Part shown: in pieces, positions 11,382 to 23,317 of the stretch
How positions within the stretch are numbered: position 1 is the first letter of the stretch
How the letters are laid out: the number at the start of each line of letters is the position of its first letter
Origin: Staphylotrichum longicolle
Taxonomy: Eukaryota > Ascomycota > Sordariomycetes > Sordariales > Chaetomiaceae
DNA: 64,000 nucleotides
Direction of reading: 5' to 3'
Assembly: GCA_019096155.1 (NCBI GenBank)
Contig: JAHCVI010000004.1
Span: 3,100,001-3,164,000 of the forward strand
Program-made: the position numbers and the translations under genes
Notes under the pieces: generated by a model
The model's database searches: none
Told to the model about the DNA's origin: nothing
Seen by the model: the letters and a program-made list of their open reading frames with translations, nothing else

Positions 11382-14300
11382 TGTGATTGTGGTGTAAGGG
11401 GCCAAGAGAGAAGAACTATGTTAAGAAAAAGGGTAATGGGTGTGGAAGGCGATCGGTGAAAGCAAGATCGCGGTGTGTGTGTGGTGTGGTGAGATCGGGC
11501 AAGATCTGCAGGACCAGAATGGGGATCGAGAACGGACAAGCGTGGTACCAGTGTGGGAGTCAAGTGGGAGAGCAGGACGAGCAGAGACAATGTTCCTGGG
11601 AGATCGCTCTTATACCCTCGGGACCGCCCGCAGCGCCAGGTACCACTTGGGTTCCAGATGACCGGTCTGCGAGACGGACTGATGTGGCCGAAAGGGATTC
11701 GAAGAAGTCGATGTGCTTAATTAAGATGCATGCCTCTTGCTGTATGGTTTGTTCCGTTCTGCTGTTTTTTTGCGAATCTCCCGGGACGCCTTGTTTGTTC
11801 GCAAAGGTGCAGGACAGCAGCGAGTAGATTACCACCAGGAGGCGGGACGGTGCATCGTGGCCAGGGATAGACGGGCGGACAAGAGGGAAGGAAACGCAAG
11901 GAAGCTCTTTGTTGTCCCAGCTTGAGATGAAATGGAGGCAGATGGGACTGGGGTGTGTGGAAGAGCAACAAGAATCAGGTCATGTATTTCTGTGACTTAG
12001 ACGGAGGGCATCCCATGTGGGGATTGGTGGGCCGCTGGGATCCCTGGGGCATTGGAGCTACGTACGTCCCTGTCCGAGGCGGTGGATGGATAAGATTTCT
12101 TTTCTGATCTTCCTTCCCGCTCTCCTTGCTTTTTGTCCCTGCGCCGGTGCTGTGTGCCAAGTCACCGGTCTCGAGCGAACACAGTGCCACTTGGAGTCCG
12201 ATCCGTTGGGACTCGATGGGCCATGGAACCTGCTTGGGCCAATGTTGCTGCAGTCATACCTAGAGAGCTACACACAACAGCATCTGCAGTGTATGTACTT
12301 CGACACGGAACGGCAGCAGAGGATATCAAAGAAGTTGAATGTGCGAGAAGACGGTGCCGAACACCGTTTGGCGGGAGTTTGGCGAGGCCCGAGCCTGTGT
12401 TTGGTGAAAAGTCAATGACAGAATGTGCAGGAAAAAGCAAAGCGCCGGTGAGCTGGGGTACGGACTCGGCTTTGGGTCTCCGCTGGCATTGATGAGCTGT
12501 CAACCCACTTGAGCAACTACCCAAAACGAACTAATGCCAGGGCGTGCAAGGGGGAAAGAGTTAACTGGCGCTGGATCTGCCAGCACCCAGCAACAGGACG
12601 AAATGATTTGCAAAGCTGGGCAGAAATGCCATGTCGTTCGGGTGCCAAGGCTGCTGAGGTTGGTCTGAGTTGTCACCGTCAGACGCAGCCGTAGTCTAAA
12701 TGGAGGGCAGCCAAGCATGACGGAACCTGCCTGGAAGCCAAGTTGTTCACCTTGACCCAAAACCGACAGCATCATGGCAAATCGAGCAGCGGGCAGCTAC
12801 TTGCTTGGTGATGATTGGACGGACAGAATGTGGTTGTGGTTTCGTGTCAGAACAAGTTCTGTGGCATCTCTCCGGGCGTCTTGTCTGGACGCAGCAGAAC
12901 GTCAACAGTGTATTACCACTTCAACACAACCTGCAACCTGCAGCCTGTGTGTTGTTAATCACGTCTCTCCAGAAAGACGGCAACGACACCTCCCTATCGG
13001 TCTCGTCGGGGTTAGTGCTAGTTATTCGGTTGGTTCTTCACTTCCACTGCGCCAGGCCATGTCCGCCAGCTGACGGTGTCAGAGAGAAGGTAAAGTGCCG
13101 GAGCCATAGGCGAGAGCTCGAACATCGGCAACCTATGTGGCATCGCAAGACAAGACTCTGCCGTATGTAGATGACTGGTCTCCAGACGATGATGCTGCGC
13201 ATAGACGCAGATCGGGCGGTACCGGCCTGCTGGGAGCGTCCAGTGGCCATGGTTCCACCATTGACGGTTTCAAGCATCCGAGTGTAGTGCAGCGGCGAGG
13301 GGCGTCCACGCGACTTGACCACACACGGTGCTTGGCGGCTAGTGCACCTCCGAGGGGGGATCGGCTGAATATGGAAGAGGTCGGTGATACACGTACAACC
13401 GGCTCGATATCCTGTGCAAATGCCTAGACCTGGACTTCTTCCCGCTCGTTTCTTGGGCGTTTCCTCGCGAGCCCGTGGTGCAGGACAAGAGGACCAGAGA
13501 GGAGAAAGCAGCTCGAAACATAAGAGTGTACTAGACGAGGCCCGGAAGAAAACTGCAAGCTGGGTTACTCAACATGTCATCTCGCCAGCTCGCTGCGCAG
13601 CACTCAATGCGTGAAGAGGCTCCAACGTGTCGAACCGGCCGGCTTGCCGTGGTTTTGAAGATTGCCCTGCGTGGTGTGCACCCAAATTTCGGACCAGTGC
13701 TCAAGTGACTTGAACCTCTCAGTAGGCTCCCGTTCGAGATTTGAATCGATCGATCTGCATGCAGCATGCGGAAGGGTGACACGCGGCTCGCCGATAGCAG
13801 TCCACGGTGCGGCTCCGGGTGGCGGTCGAAGAGCGCAGGGCGACCGACTTCCAAGCTGGGTCGAACAAAGACGGTTCTGGCAGAGAACAGGACCCAATAG
13901 ATTCAGGACAACGGTGAAGCGGGCAAGGAACAGCGCCACATGGCGGCAGTGTCGGTGTTTCAGAGCGTTGCGGCGTCTGTCGTGGCCCGCTCAGTGTGCC
14001 CCGAAAACGGCCGGCCCGCGAGACCCTTTCCACGCCGTTCAGTGCCGGCAGGCTTCGAGGTCGAGGTGAGAAGCATGATGGTAAACCCCTTCCCTTGAGG
14101 TTGAGAGCATGTTCGTTTGCATGTCGAGGGCACCAGTTGTTCACATCAGCCTCCAGCGGCCCCTCTAGGTCGAAGACATTTGTCAATGGAGTGTGGCGTC
14201 CTTTACGCAGCTTCGCTTGAGTGGTAGGTCCTTATGTACGGCGAGGTCTCAAGATCACGAGTCGCCGGGCACGGCGCTTGATTAACAAGAGATGGCCCTG

Positions 14301-15044
14301 TTTGTCCTGAAGCCCCGACTGAGGTAGTACAGACGCTGAGGATTGTATCGATCCTTGCGATGTGGCATTGCCCAACTCAAGACTCAGAGGGGAAGCCGGG
14401 GGTTTCAATGCATCGCAGCGGGTTGATGGAACATTAAAAGGAACTCGAGAGAAATACATGGATCCGGAATGAGTCCATTGGCTTGCGGTCCGCTCAAAAT
14501 TGTTCGAATGCAAGTGACCCGAATGAAGAAGCTGGCAAGTGCGATTGTTGTTGTGACACACGACGGAAGTTGCCATGCTGGCCCCATCCGGATTCCAGGC
14601 ACAGCTCGGTGTCAGCCGGCTGTATCCCAGGGACCCTGCGTGTTGAAACATGGAGGGTAGGACCAGAACGGAAAATACAGATCATACAGAGTAATAAGTC
14701 AAAACTCAAAGTTTATTGAGGTACCAAGGGCAAAATGTACGGTCAGATACATTTTCTAACATTCCAATACCTCTTTGCCTGTTCCAGCTGAGGCATGTGG
14801 GGGGCCTGACTTGCCTCGGCTGGCCCCGCCTTAATGATCAGTGAACCGCCCCGTTTCGTTGCCAATGCCGCAGCATGACCATGTTGCCGAGCCCCTGGCC
14901 GATGACCTTAAGGACACCAGATCCGGCTTTTCATTCCTTTGCCTGAACCACCTTCTTGTTGAGATTGGATCTGGAGTTTGCTTCTGCACGTTATACCCCT
15001 GTTTTTTCCTCCTTAGATCGTGCATCGTGCATATCGTCGCAGAG
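11382..15044. other. 3.7-kb intergenic region without supported gene
   Basis: The longest gene-free stretch of the window. I read all frames and found only short overlapping open frames with no recognisable domain, no transposon-like terminal repeats, no AT-rich signature of repeat-induced point mutation, and no tRNA-like A and B boxes at correct spacing. The last ~250 bp hold the promoter of the nitronate monooxygenase gene. Confidence 0.45.
14814..14819 (+). promoter_or_regulatory. CCTCGG motif upstream of nitronate monooxygenase
   Basis: The sequence CCTCGG, the core bound by fatty-acid regulators FarA/FarB in Aspergillus, lies about 226 bp before the ATG at 15045. A six-base motif is expected by chance every 1-2 kb, so this is weak on its own. 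Confidence 0.3.
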
Positions 15045-16225
15045 ATGCCGTTCAACACTGAGTTGACTCGCCGTCTCGGCATTGCGGGTACGTACTTCCA
15101 AGCGCCCGCAAGCTCACAGAGGAGGACATTGAATATGAGACTGACATGATCGTTTTCGCAATGTATAGTCCCTGTTGTTCAGGGTGGCATGCAGGCAAGT
15201 CCACTCACTCTCCATGTTCTACCGGCATCACCAACTAACATCAACTAGCATGTCGGAACCGCTGAGATGGCGAGTGCCGTGTCCAACGCGGGCGGTCTGG
15301 GCATCATCACGGCCCTCATCTTCCCCGAGCCAGAGGGCCTCCGCCAGGAGATCCGCAGGTGCAGGAAGATGACCAGCAAGCCGTTTGGCGTCAACATCAC
15401 CCTGCTCCCCGCGCTGGTGCCCCCCAACTATGACGCCTATGCTCAGGTCGTCATCGATGAGGGTGTCAAGATCGTCGAGACGGCCGGCAACTCGCCCGGG
15501 CCCGTCATCGCCAAGCTCAAGAAGGCCGGCTGCATCGTCCTGCACAAGTGCACCACCATCCGGCACGCCCAGTCTGCCGTAAAGCTTGGTGTTGATTTCC
15601 TGAGCATTGACGGCTTCGAGTGCGCTGGGTAAGCTTCCCTCTGTCTGTCACTGCTGCGAACGGCGCTCACGCGGTATCTAGTCACGTTGGCGAGTCGGAC
15701 ATCACCAACTTCATCCTCCTCAGCCGGGCGCGGCAGACGCTCAAGGTGCCCTTCATCGCGTCGGGTGGTTTCGCCGACGGCCAGGGCCTCGCGGCGGCGC
15801 TGTGCCTTGGCGCCTGCGGTGTCAACATGGGCACGCGCTTCCTCTGCACGGTCGAGTCCCCCATCCACCACAACATCAAGGAGCAGATCGTCAAGGCGCA
15901 GGAGACGGACACGGCGCTGGTGCTGCGGCGCTGGAAGAACACGACCCGTCTGTACCGGAACAAGGTCACCGAGCAAGCGCTCAAGGTCGAGAAGGAGAGC
16001 AAGACGGGCGAGTTCTCCGAGATCGCGCCCTTTGTCAGCGGCAAGCGCGGGAAGGAGGTGTTTATCAATGGCGACCCCGAGCACGGTGTCTGGACGGCGG
16101 GCCAGGTTATTGGTCTGATTCATGATATCCCGACCTGCAAGGACCTGGTTGCGAGGATCGAGAAGGAAGCCGAGGAGACGCTGAAGGAGCGGACCGGGCT
16201 GTTCGCCCCTTCGCCCAAGCTGTAA
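15045..16225 (+). CDS. Nitronate monooxygenase (2-nitropropane dioxygenase family)
   Basis: Model: join(15045..15087, 15169..15194, 15249..15628, 15682..16225), 330 aa. The second exon is only 26 nt and ends at a GC donor (CAG then GCAAGT). Without it the conserved N-terminus (VPVVQGGMQHVGTAEMASAV) cannot be built. The protein is an FMN-binding TIM barrel. Visible motifs are the N-terminal QGGM, the GGLGIITAL strand, AGCIVLHKCTTIRHA, GHVGESD (the position of the catalytic His in fungal enzymes), FIASGGFADGQG and GACGVNMGTRFL of the phosphate-binding part. The family oxidises alkyl nitronates to carbonyl compounds and nitrite; the physiological substrate may be propionate-3-nitronate. There is no obvious organelle signal; the C-terminus ends PKL, which is not a canonical PTS1. 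Confidence 0.92.
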
Positions 16226-16494
16226 TTGTTGTTTAGCGTGTATAGATGAGCATAATGTTTCGTGACAAGCCTAAAACAAGACATCTATGTGTGATGTGTC
16301 GACCTGGATTCACTTTGAGTCTCATCTTTTGGGCATGGTGAACAGTTTGTCCGGCAGGCCTGGTCAATAAACCCTAACCCCGATTCTACGACGCTCACTT
16401 GGTGGCCAGCATGATGAGCCGAGAAGCGCCCCGCTTCGCTCCCTGGCTCTTGCATTCGCCTTCGGCTCGACATGCAGGCAGGGAGTGGGCGCAA

Positions 16495-16500
16495 CCTCGG
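16495..16500 (+). promoter_or_regulatory. CCTCGG motif upstream of PEX11
   Basis: CCTCGG about 240 bp before the PEX11 start. The motif matches the FarA/FarB core. It could be chance, but PEX11 is a plausible target of fatty-acid regulation. Confidence 0.35.
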
Positions 16501-16739
16501 CATGTGAGCTCTGGGCAACATCGCGCGACCACCATCTCCATCATCCATCCCTTTGTCACCCCTCCTCCGCCATCTTCGGCATTGTCGAATCGTCGCAACT
16601 TTTTCCCCCACCCCAGCGATCTCGAAAAAACCTAATACTAAACTAATCTCAATCCTCTCCAACAAATCAATTCCACCCAACGCCATCCCATCTACACGCC
16701 CCGATCCGAGCGAGATACCAAAAAAACCCACACTCCAAA

Positions 16740-17504
16740 ATGGTCGCCGACACTCTCATCTACCACCCGGGCCTGTCCCACTACCTCAAGTTCGTCGCCA
16801 CCACCGTCGGCCGCGACAAGCTGCTGCGCACGATCCAGTACTTTGCGCGCTTCTACGCCTGGTACCTGCTGCGCACCAACAAGCCGCAGGCGAGCATCGC
16901 GCCCTGGGAGACGGCCAAGAAGCAGTTCGGCCTCGTCCGCAAGGTGCTGCGCGCGGGCAAGAACGTCGAGCACCTCAAGGCGGCCGCCGTCGCCGCCGAC
17001 GCCAAGAACGTCGACCCGGTCCTGCGCTACACGAGTGTCGGCCGCCAGCTCGGCTACGCGGGGTACCTGTCGTTCGACCTCGCGACCCTGCTGGACGCGA
17101 CGGGCATTAGGAAGACGGCCAACGCCAAGCGCCTGCAGCAGGAGGCGTACCGGTTCTGGGCGATGGGCATTGCCTGCAGCATCGTCGGCCAGCTGTACAC
17201 GCTGTACCGCCTGCGGCAGCGGGAGGCGCGGGTGGATCGCAAGGAGGGCGAGGGTGTGTTGGAGAGCAAGAGGATTGCGATGTGAGTTTACCGCCCACCC
17301 CACGCTGGACCGATATACAAGATTGCTAACATCGTTTGCAGGGAGCGTGCGGCGAGCCGGCTGCAGCTGACTTCGGACTTTTGCGATCTGACTGTTCCCG
17401 TGTCGGCCCTCGGCTGGGTCGCCTTTGACGATGGCCTCGTTGGTCTTGCGGGCACCCTGAGCTCTTTGATCGGTGTCTACTCTCAGTGGAAGAAGACTGC
17501 CTGA
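16740..17504 (+). CDS. PEX11: Peroxisomal membrane protein PEX11
   Basis: Model: join(16740..17281, 17342..17504), 234 aa. The intron has a GTGAGT donor, CTAAC branch and CAG acceptor, and splits an ATG codon. The N-terminus HPGLSHYLKFVATTVGRDKL followed by LLRTIQYFARFYAWYLLR is the amphipathic region typical of Pex11, which tubulates the peroxisomal membrane before division. Further conserved segments are FGLVRKVLRAGKNVEHLKAA, GYLSFDLATLLDATGI and the C-terminal PVSALGWVAFDDGLVGLAGT hydrophobic segment. Length matches fungal PEX11 (about 230-240 aa). It lies 0.5 kb downstream of the nitronate monooxygenase on the same strand. Expression is probably raised by fatty acids, as in other fungi. 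Confidence 0.95.
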
Positions 17505-18988
17505 GCGAGGCAGGGAGCAAGGGTCGCTTGGCAGCGCACATTGGGGCAAATCGCGCGCGAACCCAACGGGGATGGGAGACCGACACACAAAAGTTAGGGC
17601 GAGCTTTTTGGGGAAAGCAGGTTATGCCAGAGATGATGGTGGCTGGCTGATGTTTTGATACCTCTTGTTACTCTTTTCTACCTCTTCTTAGCGGTTGTAT
17701 CCTGTAGTTTGATGGAGGAAAATCTTGTAATCAGCGAGAATGAGGACATGCGCAGGCATTCATTGACTCACGGTTTGCTGTGCAAGTGATTATGAAGATT
17801 CGATACTTGAGACTGGATCCAGAAATAAGAGTTCAGGAGTAGGAAGCTTCGTTGTCTCGTCCTCATGGCCTCCCAGGGTCACTCGTTACCTTCAAGGGCG
17901 TAGGTAATGGTTCTTGTACATACAAATTTAGGAGATAAGAACCCGTTCTAGATTTCGATAAAACCCTCCACAAAAGCTGCCAGTCGGTTTGGCCCTGAAG
18001 ATTTTAGGCCTCAGACGTCCGGCAACGGGCCCGGAAAGGCGGAGCCAAGCCTGCCTCAAGGAGTCTCCACCCAGACCGAGCCGGGCGGTCCCACCCCGAC
18101 GCCGAACAGAGCAAAGCGTCAAGTGTCTCGGCCAAAGGCTGGCCAATTGAAGGCCCCTGTCTGCGGGCGCCAAACCTGCCACATGCAAGGGCACTTTGTC
18201 TGGGCTCTTCTGTGACGTTTACGATTCCTGAGCTGTGCCCCTTGCTCCCGCCCTCCCGTCCGATCTGACGCACCACAACAGCTTCAGCCAAAAAACATGT
18301 GAAGCTCACACGAGTTGTGCCTGCACCAAGCAGGGACCTTGTTGCTGCAGCGAAGGGGGCTGTACATCAATAAAGTCGAGCTATTCGCAGGCGATCTTCA
18401 GGCGTCTGCAACCCACTGCGGATCGCAAATGCAACTCTGGACCACCCTTGGATGCTGCAGCCAAGGAAAGGCACGCTCCAGCAAAGACAGCAAAGATGGA
18501 TGACGGCACGCAGAACTGCCTCGCATTAGTGCCAGCGGGGTGTCCAGCTTGTTTCACACGGGCACCTTCCCAGTCTCGACCGTATCCCCGGGACTGGGCG
18601 GTCGATGCTGGACACTCCTCCGTTGATGGGATCCTGTTAAGTACCGTCCGTACCTGCCCTGTCTTTATCTCCCGTCGTCTCGTACCTGGCTGCGTCTGGC
18701 ATGCACACACCCCGTTCTTTCCAGCAAGCCACCAGCCACCGACGTCTCCTCCCTCCTCTCAATTCGTCCAAACCATTGAGAGCTGTGACCAAAGCGCCAA
18801 CGATATCGGTGAACAGTTCCAGAACACCCATTGGTTGACATCCTGAAGCTTCGCGACTTCCCGAGCTGTCACCACGACCAAAACCATCCGCAACGCAGTT
18901 GATCACCTAGGCCGTTCCTGCCTGGAAACGAGTCAATTGGCACGCGCCATCCCTTCCCTGACACCCATTCCCTCTTTCGCCAGCAAAC
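17505..18988. other. Intergenic, no supported gene
   Basis: 3' region of PEX11 and a long 5' region of the polyketide synthase gene. An open frame of about 200 codons at 18235-18846 is Cys/Ser/Pro-rich without a recognisable domain and overlaps another on the opposite strand; I do not support it. Confidence 0.5.
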
Positions 18989-20446
18989 ATGGCCGCGCCG
19001 GCCGAGTTCGAGGAGCTGGGGCTCTCGATCCTGGGCCTTGGGACCCAGTACCCTCCCCATAGCCTCAAGCCCAACTCGCTCGAGGTGCTGAGCAAGCGCT
19101 TCCATCCGGATTCGCCAGCGTGAGTCCACGCCTTCTCTCTGGCCTCCTCGAATGGACGCTGACTCGCAGTCCGAAGCATGAAGAAGGTCCTCTCCATCAA
19201 CCGGTTCACGGGCATCGACCAGCGCTCCTCGATAGGCACACCCGACCACCCCCTCGTAAACCAAGCCGCCCCACCACACATCGGCGATATCCACGCGACC
19301 TTCATGTCTGACGGCGTTCCATTAGCAGTCAGTGCCGCTCGGAAAGCGCTGGACGAGGCGCACGTGGACGCAGGGCAAGTGACGCACATGGTCTCGACGA
19401 CATGCACCGACTCGGCGAACCCAGGATACGATCATTTCGTCGCCAAAGAGCTCGGCCTCCCCCCGACCACGGAAAAAGTCCTCCTCCACGGCGTCGGCTG
19501 CAGCGGCGGCCTCGCGGCCCTCCGCACAGCGGCTAACCTTTGCCTCGGCCACACTATGCGCCGCAAGCCGGCGCGTATCCTGGTCGTGGCTCTCGAAATC
19601 AGTACCACCCTCGTCCGCAGCGAGCTTGAGAGCATCAACGCCCTGCAAGAAACCCGCATCGGCGTGGCCCTCTTCAGTGACTGCGCCGGCGCGCTCCTCT
19701 TGTCCAACTCCCTTCCCCTTCCCTCGCCCAACTCGTCACTCCCGCCACCACCACCACCAATCTACACCCTCCTCAACTGGCACCACCACACCATCCCAGC
19801 CACCGAATCCGACCTCGGCTTCGACGCCGACCCTCTGGGCTGGAAAGTCGTTCTCTCCCCGCGTGTGCCCCAGCTAACGCAGTCCGTCCTCGCCCCGACC
19901 TTCGCCTCCCTCCTCTCCTCCTCGGACAGCCCGACTCTCCCGCCCGCCTACCGCGCTGCGCCCGACTTCGACTGGGCCATGCACCCGGGGGGCGCCACCA
20001 TCCTGTCGGGCGCCGAACAGGCGCTGGGCATCACGCCCGAGCACATGCGCGCGAGCTACGACACGTACATCAACCACGGCAACAGCAGCTCGGCGACGAT
20101 CCTCAGCGTGCTGGACCGCTTGCGGCGGAAGGACATGGATGCGCTGGCTCCGGCGGGGAGGGTGAAGGACTATGTGGTGGGGTGCGCGTTTGGGCCGGGG
20201 ATCACGGTCGAGATGTGTCTGTTGAAGAGGGGAGGAGTGGGGAGGGAGGGCGAGAGGTTCAGCGGGATGGAGACGCCGCCCGAGACGGAGAGTGAGGGCG
20301 GCGGCGGGAGTGACGGGGAGGACGTTGAGGGAGCGGAGGGGGATGAGAGGAGTGAGGGGAGTGAGGTTGGAGGGGCGTTAGACGGGAGGACGGGGAACGA
20401 GGACGCGTTTATTAGCGAGGCGTTGGAGGGTGTTGAGTTAGACTGA
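18989..20446 (+). CDS. Type III polyketide synthase (chalcone/stilbene synthase fold)
   Basis: Model: join(18989..19119, 19177..20446), 466 aa. The intron uses a GTGAGT donor and an AAG acceptor, which is the only one that keeps the conserved sequence HPDSPAMKKVLSINRFTGID. The catalytic triad is visible: Cys at residue ~152 in GVGCSGGLAALRTA, His at ~313 in WAMHPGGATI and Asn at ~346 in INHGNSSSATI. The 33-residue His-Asn spacing equals that of plant chalcone synthase. The enzyme condenses a CoA starter with malonyl-CoA; fungal relatives make long-chain resorcinols, resorcylic acids or pyrones. The last ~70 residues form an unusual Gly/Glu/Ser-rich acidic tail not needed for the fold. Neighbours are a permease and a P450, suggesting a metabolite locus. 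The product cannot be read from the sequence. Confidence 0.93.
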
Positions 20447-20717
20447 GATTTGGTCTGATGTAGCGAGGATTGTTGGTGGCAGAGCGGTGATTTACTTTTG
20501 GAATGTTTGGATGGAATAAGAAGTTAGGGTCTTGGTTAATGCTGGATCGCTGATTTGTGTGTGACAACATGGTGACATACTGGAGCAGTCATGGCTGGCC
20601 CGTGGTGGGTTGGGGAGACGGAACAAACCTGGTGATCAAGGAAGACAAGAAATTAGAATCATTAGGTATCATTAGACCCCCAAAATCAGGGCTAAAACAA
20701 AAGCCACGCTCTCGAGA

Positions 20718-22582
20718 CTACTCCGGAGTTGCCGGCTTGTCCGAGACAAGCCCCGCCGCACCACCGCTCTCCACACTGCCCCCCTTCCTCATCCCCAACT
20801 GCCGCGTATCATATCCATTCTGCTCCAGATACTCCCTAAACTTGGCATCCTCCAACGCGATCGTGTCCTGCCCGATGTTGGGCAGGCCCACCAGCACCAG
20901 CACCGCGCTCAGCACGCACAGGCTGCTCGACACCCAGAACGGGTACTGCGCCGACAGCGTCTCCGAGTCCCCGCCGGCGGCGATGATGTAGGGGAACACC
21001 CACGTGCCGACGAAGGCGCCGATCTTGCCCACCGCCGCCGCGATGCCGTAGTACTGCCCGCGCACGCCCGTCGCGCACGTCTTGGCCGCGATCAGGCCGA
21101 TGTTGTTGCCCGCGCCGAGCTCGCCGAGGGAGAGGAAGATGCCGTAGACGACGGTGAAGGCGCCGACCATGCGCGGCTGGGCGAGGCGCGCGTAGCAGCC
21201 CGCCATGACGAAGCCGACGACGGCCTGCAGGGCGACGCCGGTGGCCAGGGCGTAGCGCGGGCCGAGGCGGTCCGAGAGGGGCGCGCCGAGCATGGTGCCC
21301 GGGATGTAGAAGAGGTTGAGGACCGTGTTCCAGCCGAAGACGGTGGTGAGGGCCGCGGTGGACTGGTCGAAGATGTTGGCGAGGATGGTGGAGGAGTAGA
21401 TGCCGAAGGAGTAGGCGGAGAACTTTGAACGATGAGAAACATTATGGTTATGTTGAGGGCAAGCAGGGGTAACTTACGTCGTAGATGAACCAGATCAGGC
21501 TGACGATGAAGAGGCGGAAGCCGTAGAAGCGGAGGACAAGGCGGTAGGGGGTCTTGGCATGCTTCATGGAGTGCTTCTGGAATTCCTCGGGCTCCTTGAG
21601 AAAGAAGCGCAGGACCAGGAGCAGCGCGGGGAAGACGGCGCCAATGCCCAGGCTGACCCGCCAGATGGTGCTGAGATGCCCGTTGTGGCAGGCTGCTGCG
21701 ACGACGTACGGCACGAAGGCGCCAATGACAAATCCCTATACCCCCCGATGTTAACTGAATGCCGATAAGAACGGGCAATCGTCCCAGGACCAACTAACCC
21801 AGTCGATCATGGTGTTGGTAAAGAGAATGAACCACATGTTCCGTGTCCCGGACTTGAGCTCGCTCGTCGACTCGGCGGCTCCCACGCTGCCCGCTGGATA
21901 CTCGCCTCCAATGCCGATGCCAACCTAACAAGGGAACTGCCGTCAGCACTTTGACACAGTGGGCAGCTAGCGGTGTAGGCACCCAAACTCACAAAGAAGC
22001 GCCACGCGGTCAGCATATTAAACATGCCCACAGCGTCGCCATGGTAGTATGAGCCGGCGGTCAGGGCGGTGAAGATGAGCAAGATGATGGTCGACAGAAT
22101 GAGCGAGTTCATGCGCGACCACTTGTCGGACCTGCATACGAAGCCAGTCAGTCAGTCAGCAAACCCGGCAATCCAGAAACACGCCCCCCTTCCAGTCTTC
22201 TGAGGGCGACGAACAGGTAGCCAAAGACGAGCTGCCCAACGACAGTCCCTGCAAACGCGATATCCCCGAGGTAGTGCTTCGCATTGGACGACTTCCACAC
22301 GTCGCCGTACTGGATGGCCAGGATGGTGACGACGGAGCCGATGACCTGAGGGCATTGTCAGTCGTGCCGCACTCATGCATCATGTAATGAGTGTCTATGT
22401 CTTAGAGGGAAGGGGGGAAGGGGAGAAAGACAGACGTTGTTGATGTATCCATCCGAAAACAATCCCGCGCCGCAGGCCATGACGGGCAGGATGGATTTCC
22501 AGAACGACTTCTTCTCTGGCGCCGGCTGGTCGGTCACTGGGACCTTGTCGGTGCCCAAATCTGAGCTCTTGGGATCAGACAT
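20718..22582 (-). CDS. MFS permease of the Git1 / phosphate:H+ symporter type
   Basis: Model: complement(join(20718..21422, 21478..21735, 21799..21924, 21993..22131, 22215..22345, 22436..22582)), 501 aa, six exons with closing phases. The donor at 22214 (GTTCGT) is weak but restores the MFS signature FGYLSDKWSR. Other family features are ACGAGLFSDGYINN in the first membrane helix, GIGIGGEYPAGSVGAAE after helix 4, LKEPEEF in the central loop and about twelve hydrophobic segments. Closest known relatives by motif are fungal glycerophosphoinositol (Git1) permeases and phosphate symporters, so the substrate may be a glycerophosphodiester or another organic anion. It is tail-to-tail with the polyketide synthase (271 bp between stops), and its 5' end faces the P450 3' end. 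Confidence 0.9.
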
Positions 22583-23317
22583 GATGACCGTGGTGATCTT
22601 GTTTGCCTGGAGTACTAGTTGACTTGAGACAGAGAGGTATGTGAGGGGAGAAGGGGGCGCCAGTCAGGAAGAGAGGAATTCTGTGCAAGAGTTTCGGAAC
22701 AGAAAGTCGGACGCGACAAGCTTGACATGTGCATGGCAGCGTCTCATGCGGTCCGTTGCTGGGCAGGATCTCGACCCACTGGCAGCGGGCATATATCTCC
22801 AGGATACATGATGCATGCAGTTTGTCTCCTCTCTCATCCTTCACCGCATGTGGGGGCTATCAGCTAGCACTCAACAATGGCCAACAAATGCTTCAGAAAA
22901 AACGATGGCTTGACGTATGGGTTGCTTCCTTGGAAGACAATGTGACCTTGAGCTCCTGCCATATCGGGCAAGGTCTTCTCAGGTGCCGGAAAGGCTGACT
23001 TTCTCTCATTGGGTGTCGCTTTCGGGTCTGCCGAGTTGAGTTGCATTGTCCAACTCTGCATGTTTCTCGTCCAGTCGTGGGTTTTTGTCAGTCATCACAT
23101 GGGGGGAACATGGCCTGGGGGGTTGTGGAAACCAAGCTCAAACCCCGGCCAGACAAGCTTTCGGAGGGGCTCCACGCTAATGCGCCATGGCGGCTTGGCG
23201 ATTGCGGGGATCACCACAAGCAGAAGCTCAGCACGCTGCATCTTTTAAGCTTCAACGTGCCTCAGCTCCCATTTCTGTCTTCGATTTGAGTTCATGACAT
23301 TGGTGCCCCGGTCCATC
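22583..23317. other. Intergenic: permease promoter and P450 3' region
   Basis: About 735 bp between the permease start and the P450 stop, both genes on the minus strand. No gene or striking motif seen. Confidence 0.5.

Noticed and set aside
14761..15044. The NMO-PEX11 pair as part of the polyketide cluster
   Set aside because: PEX11 is a housekeeping gene and a 1.5-kb spacer separates it from the polyketide synthase; nothing in the sequence links them.
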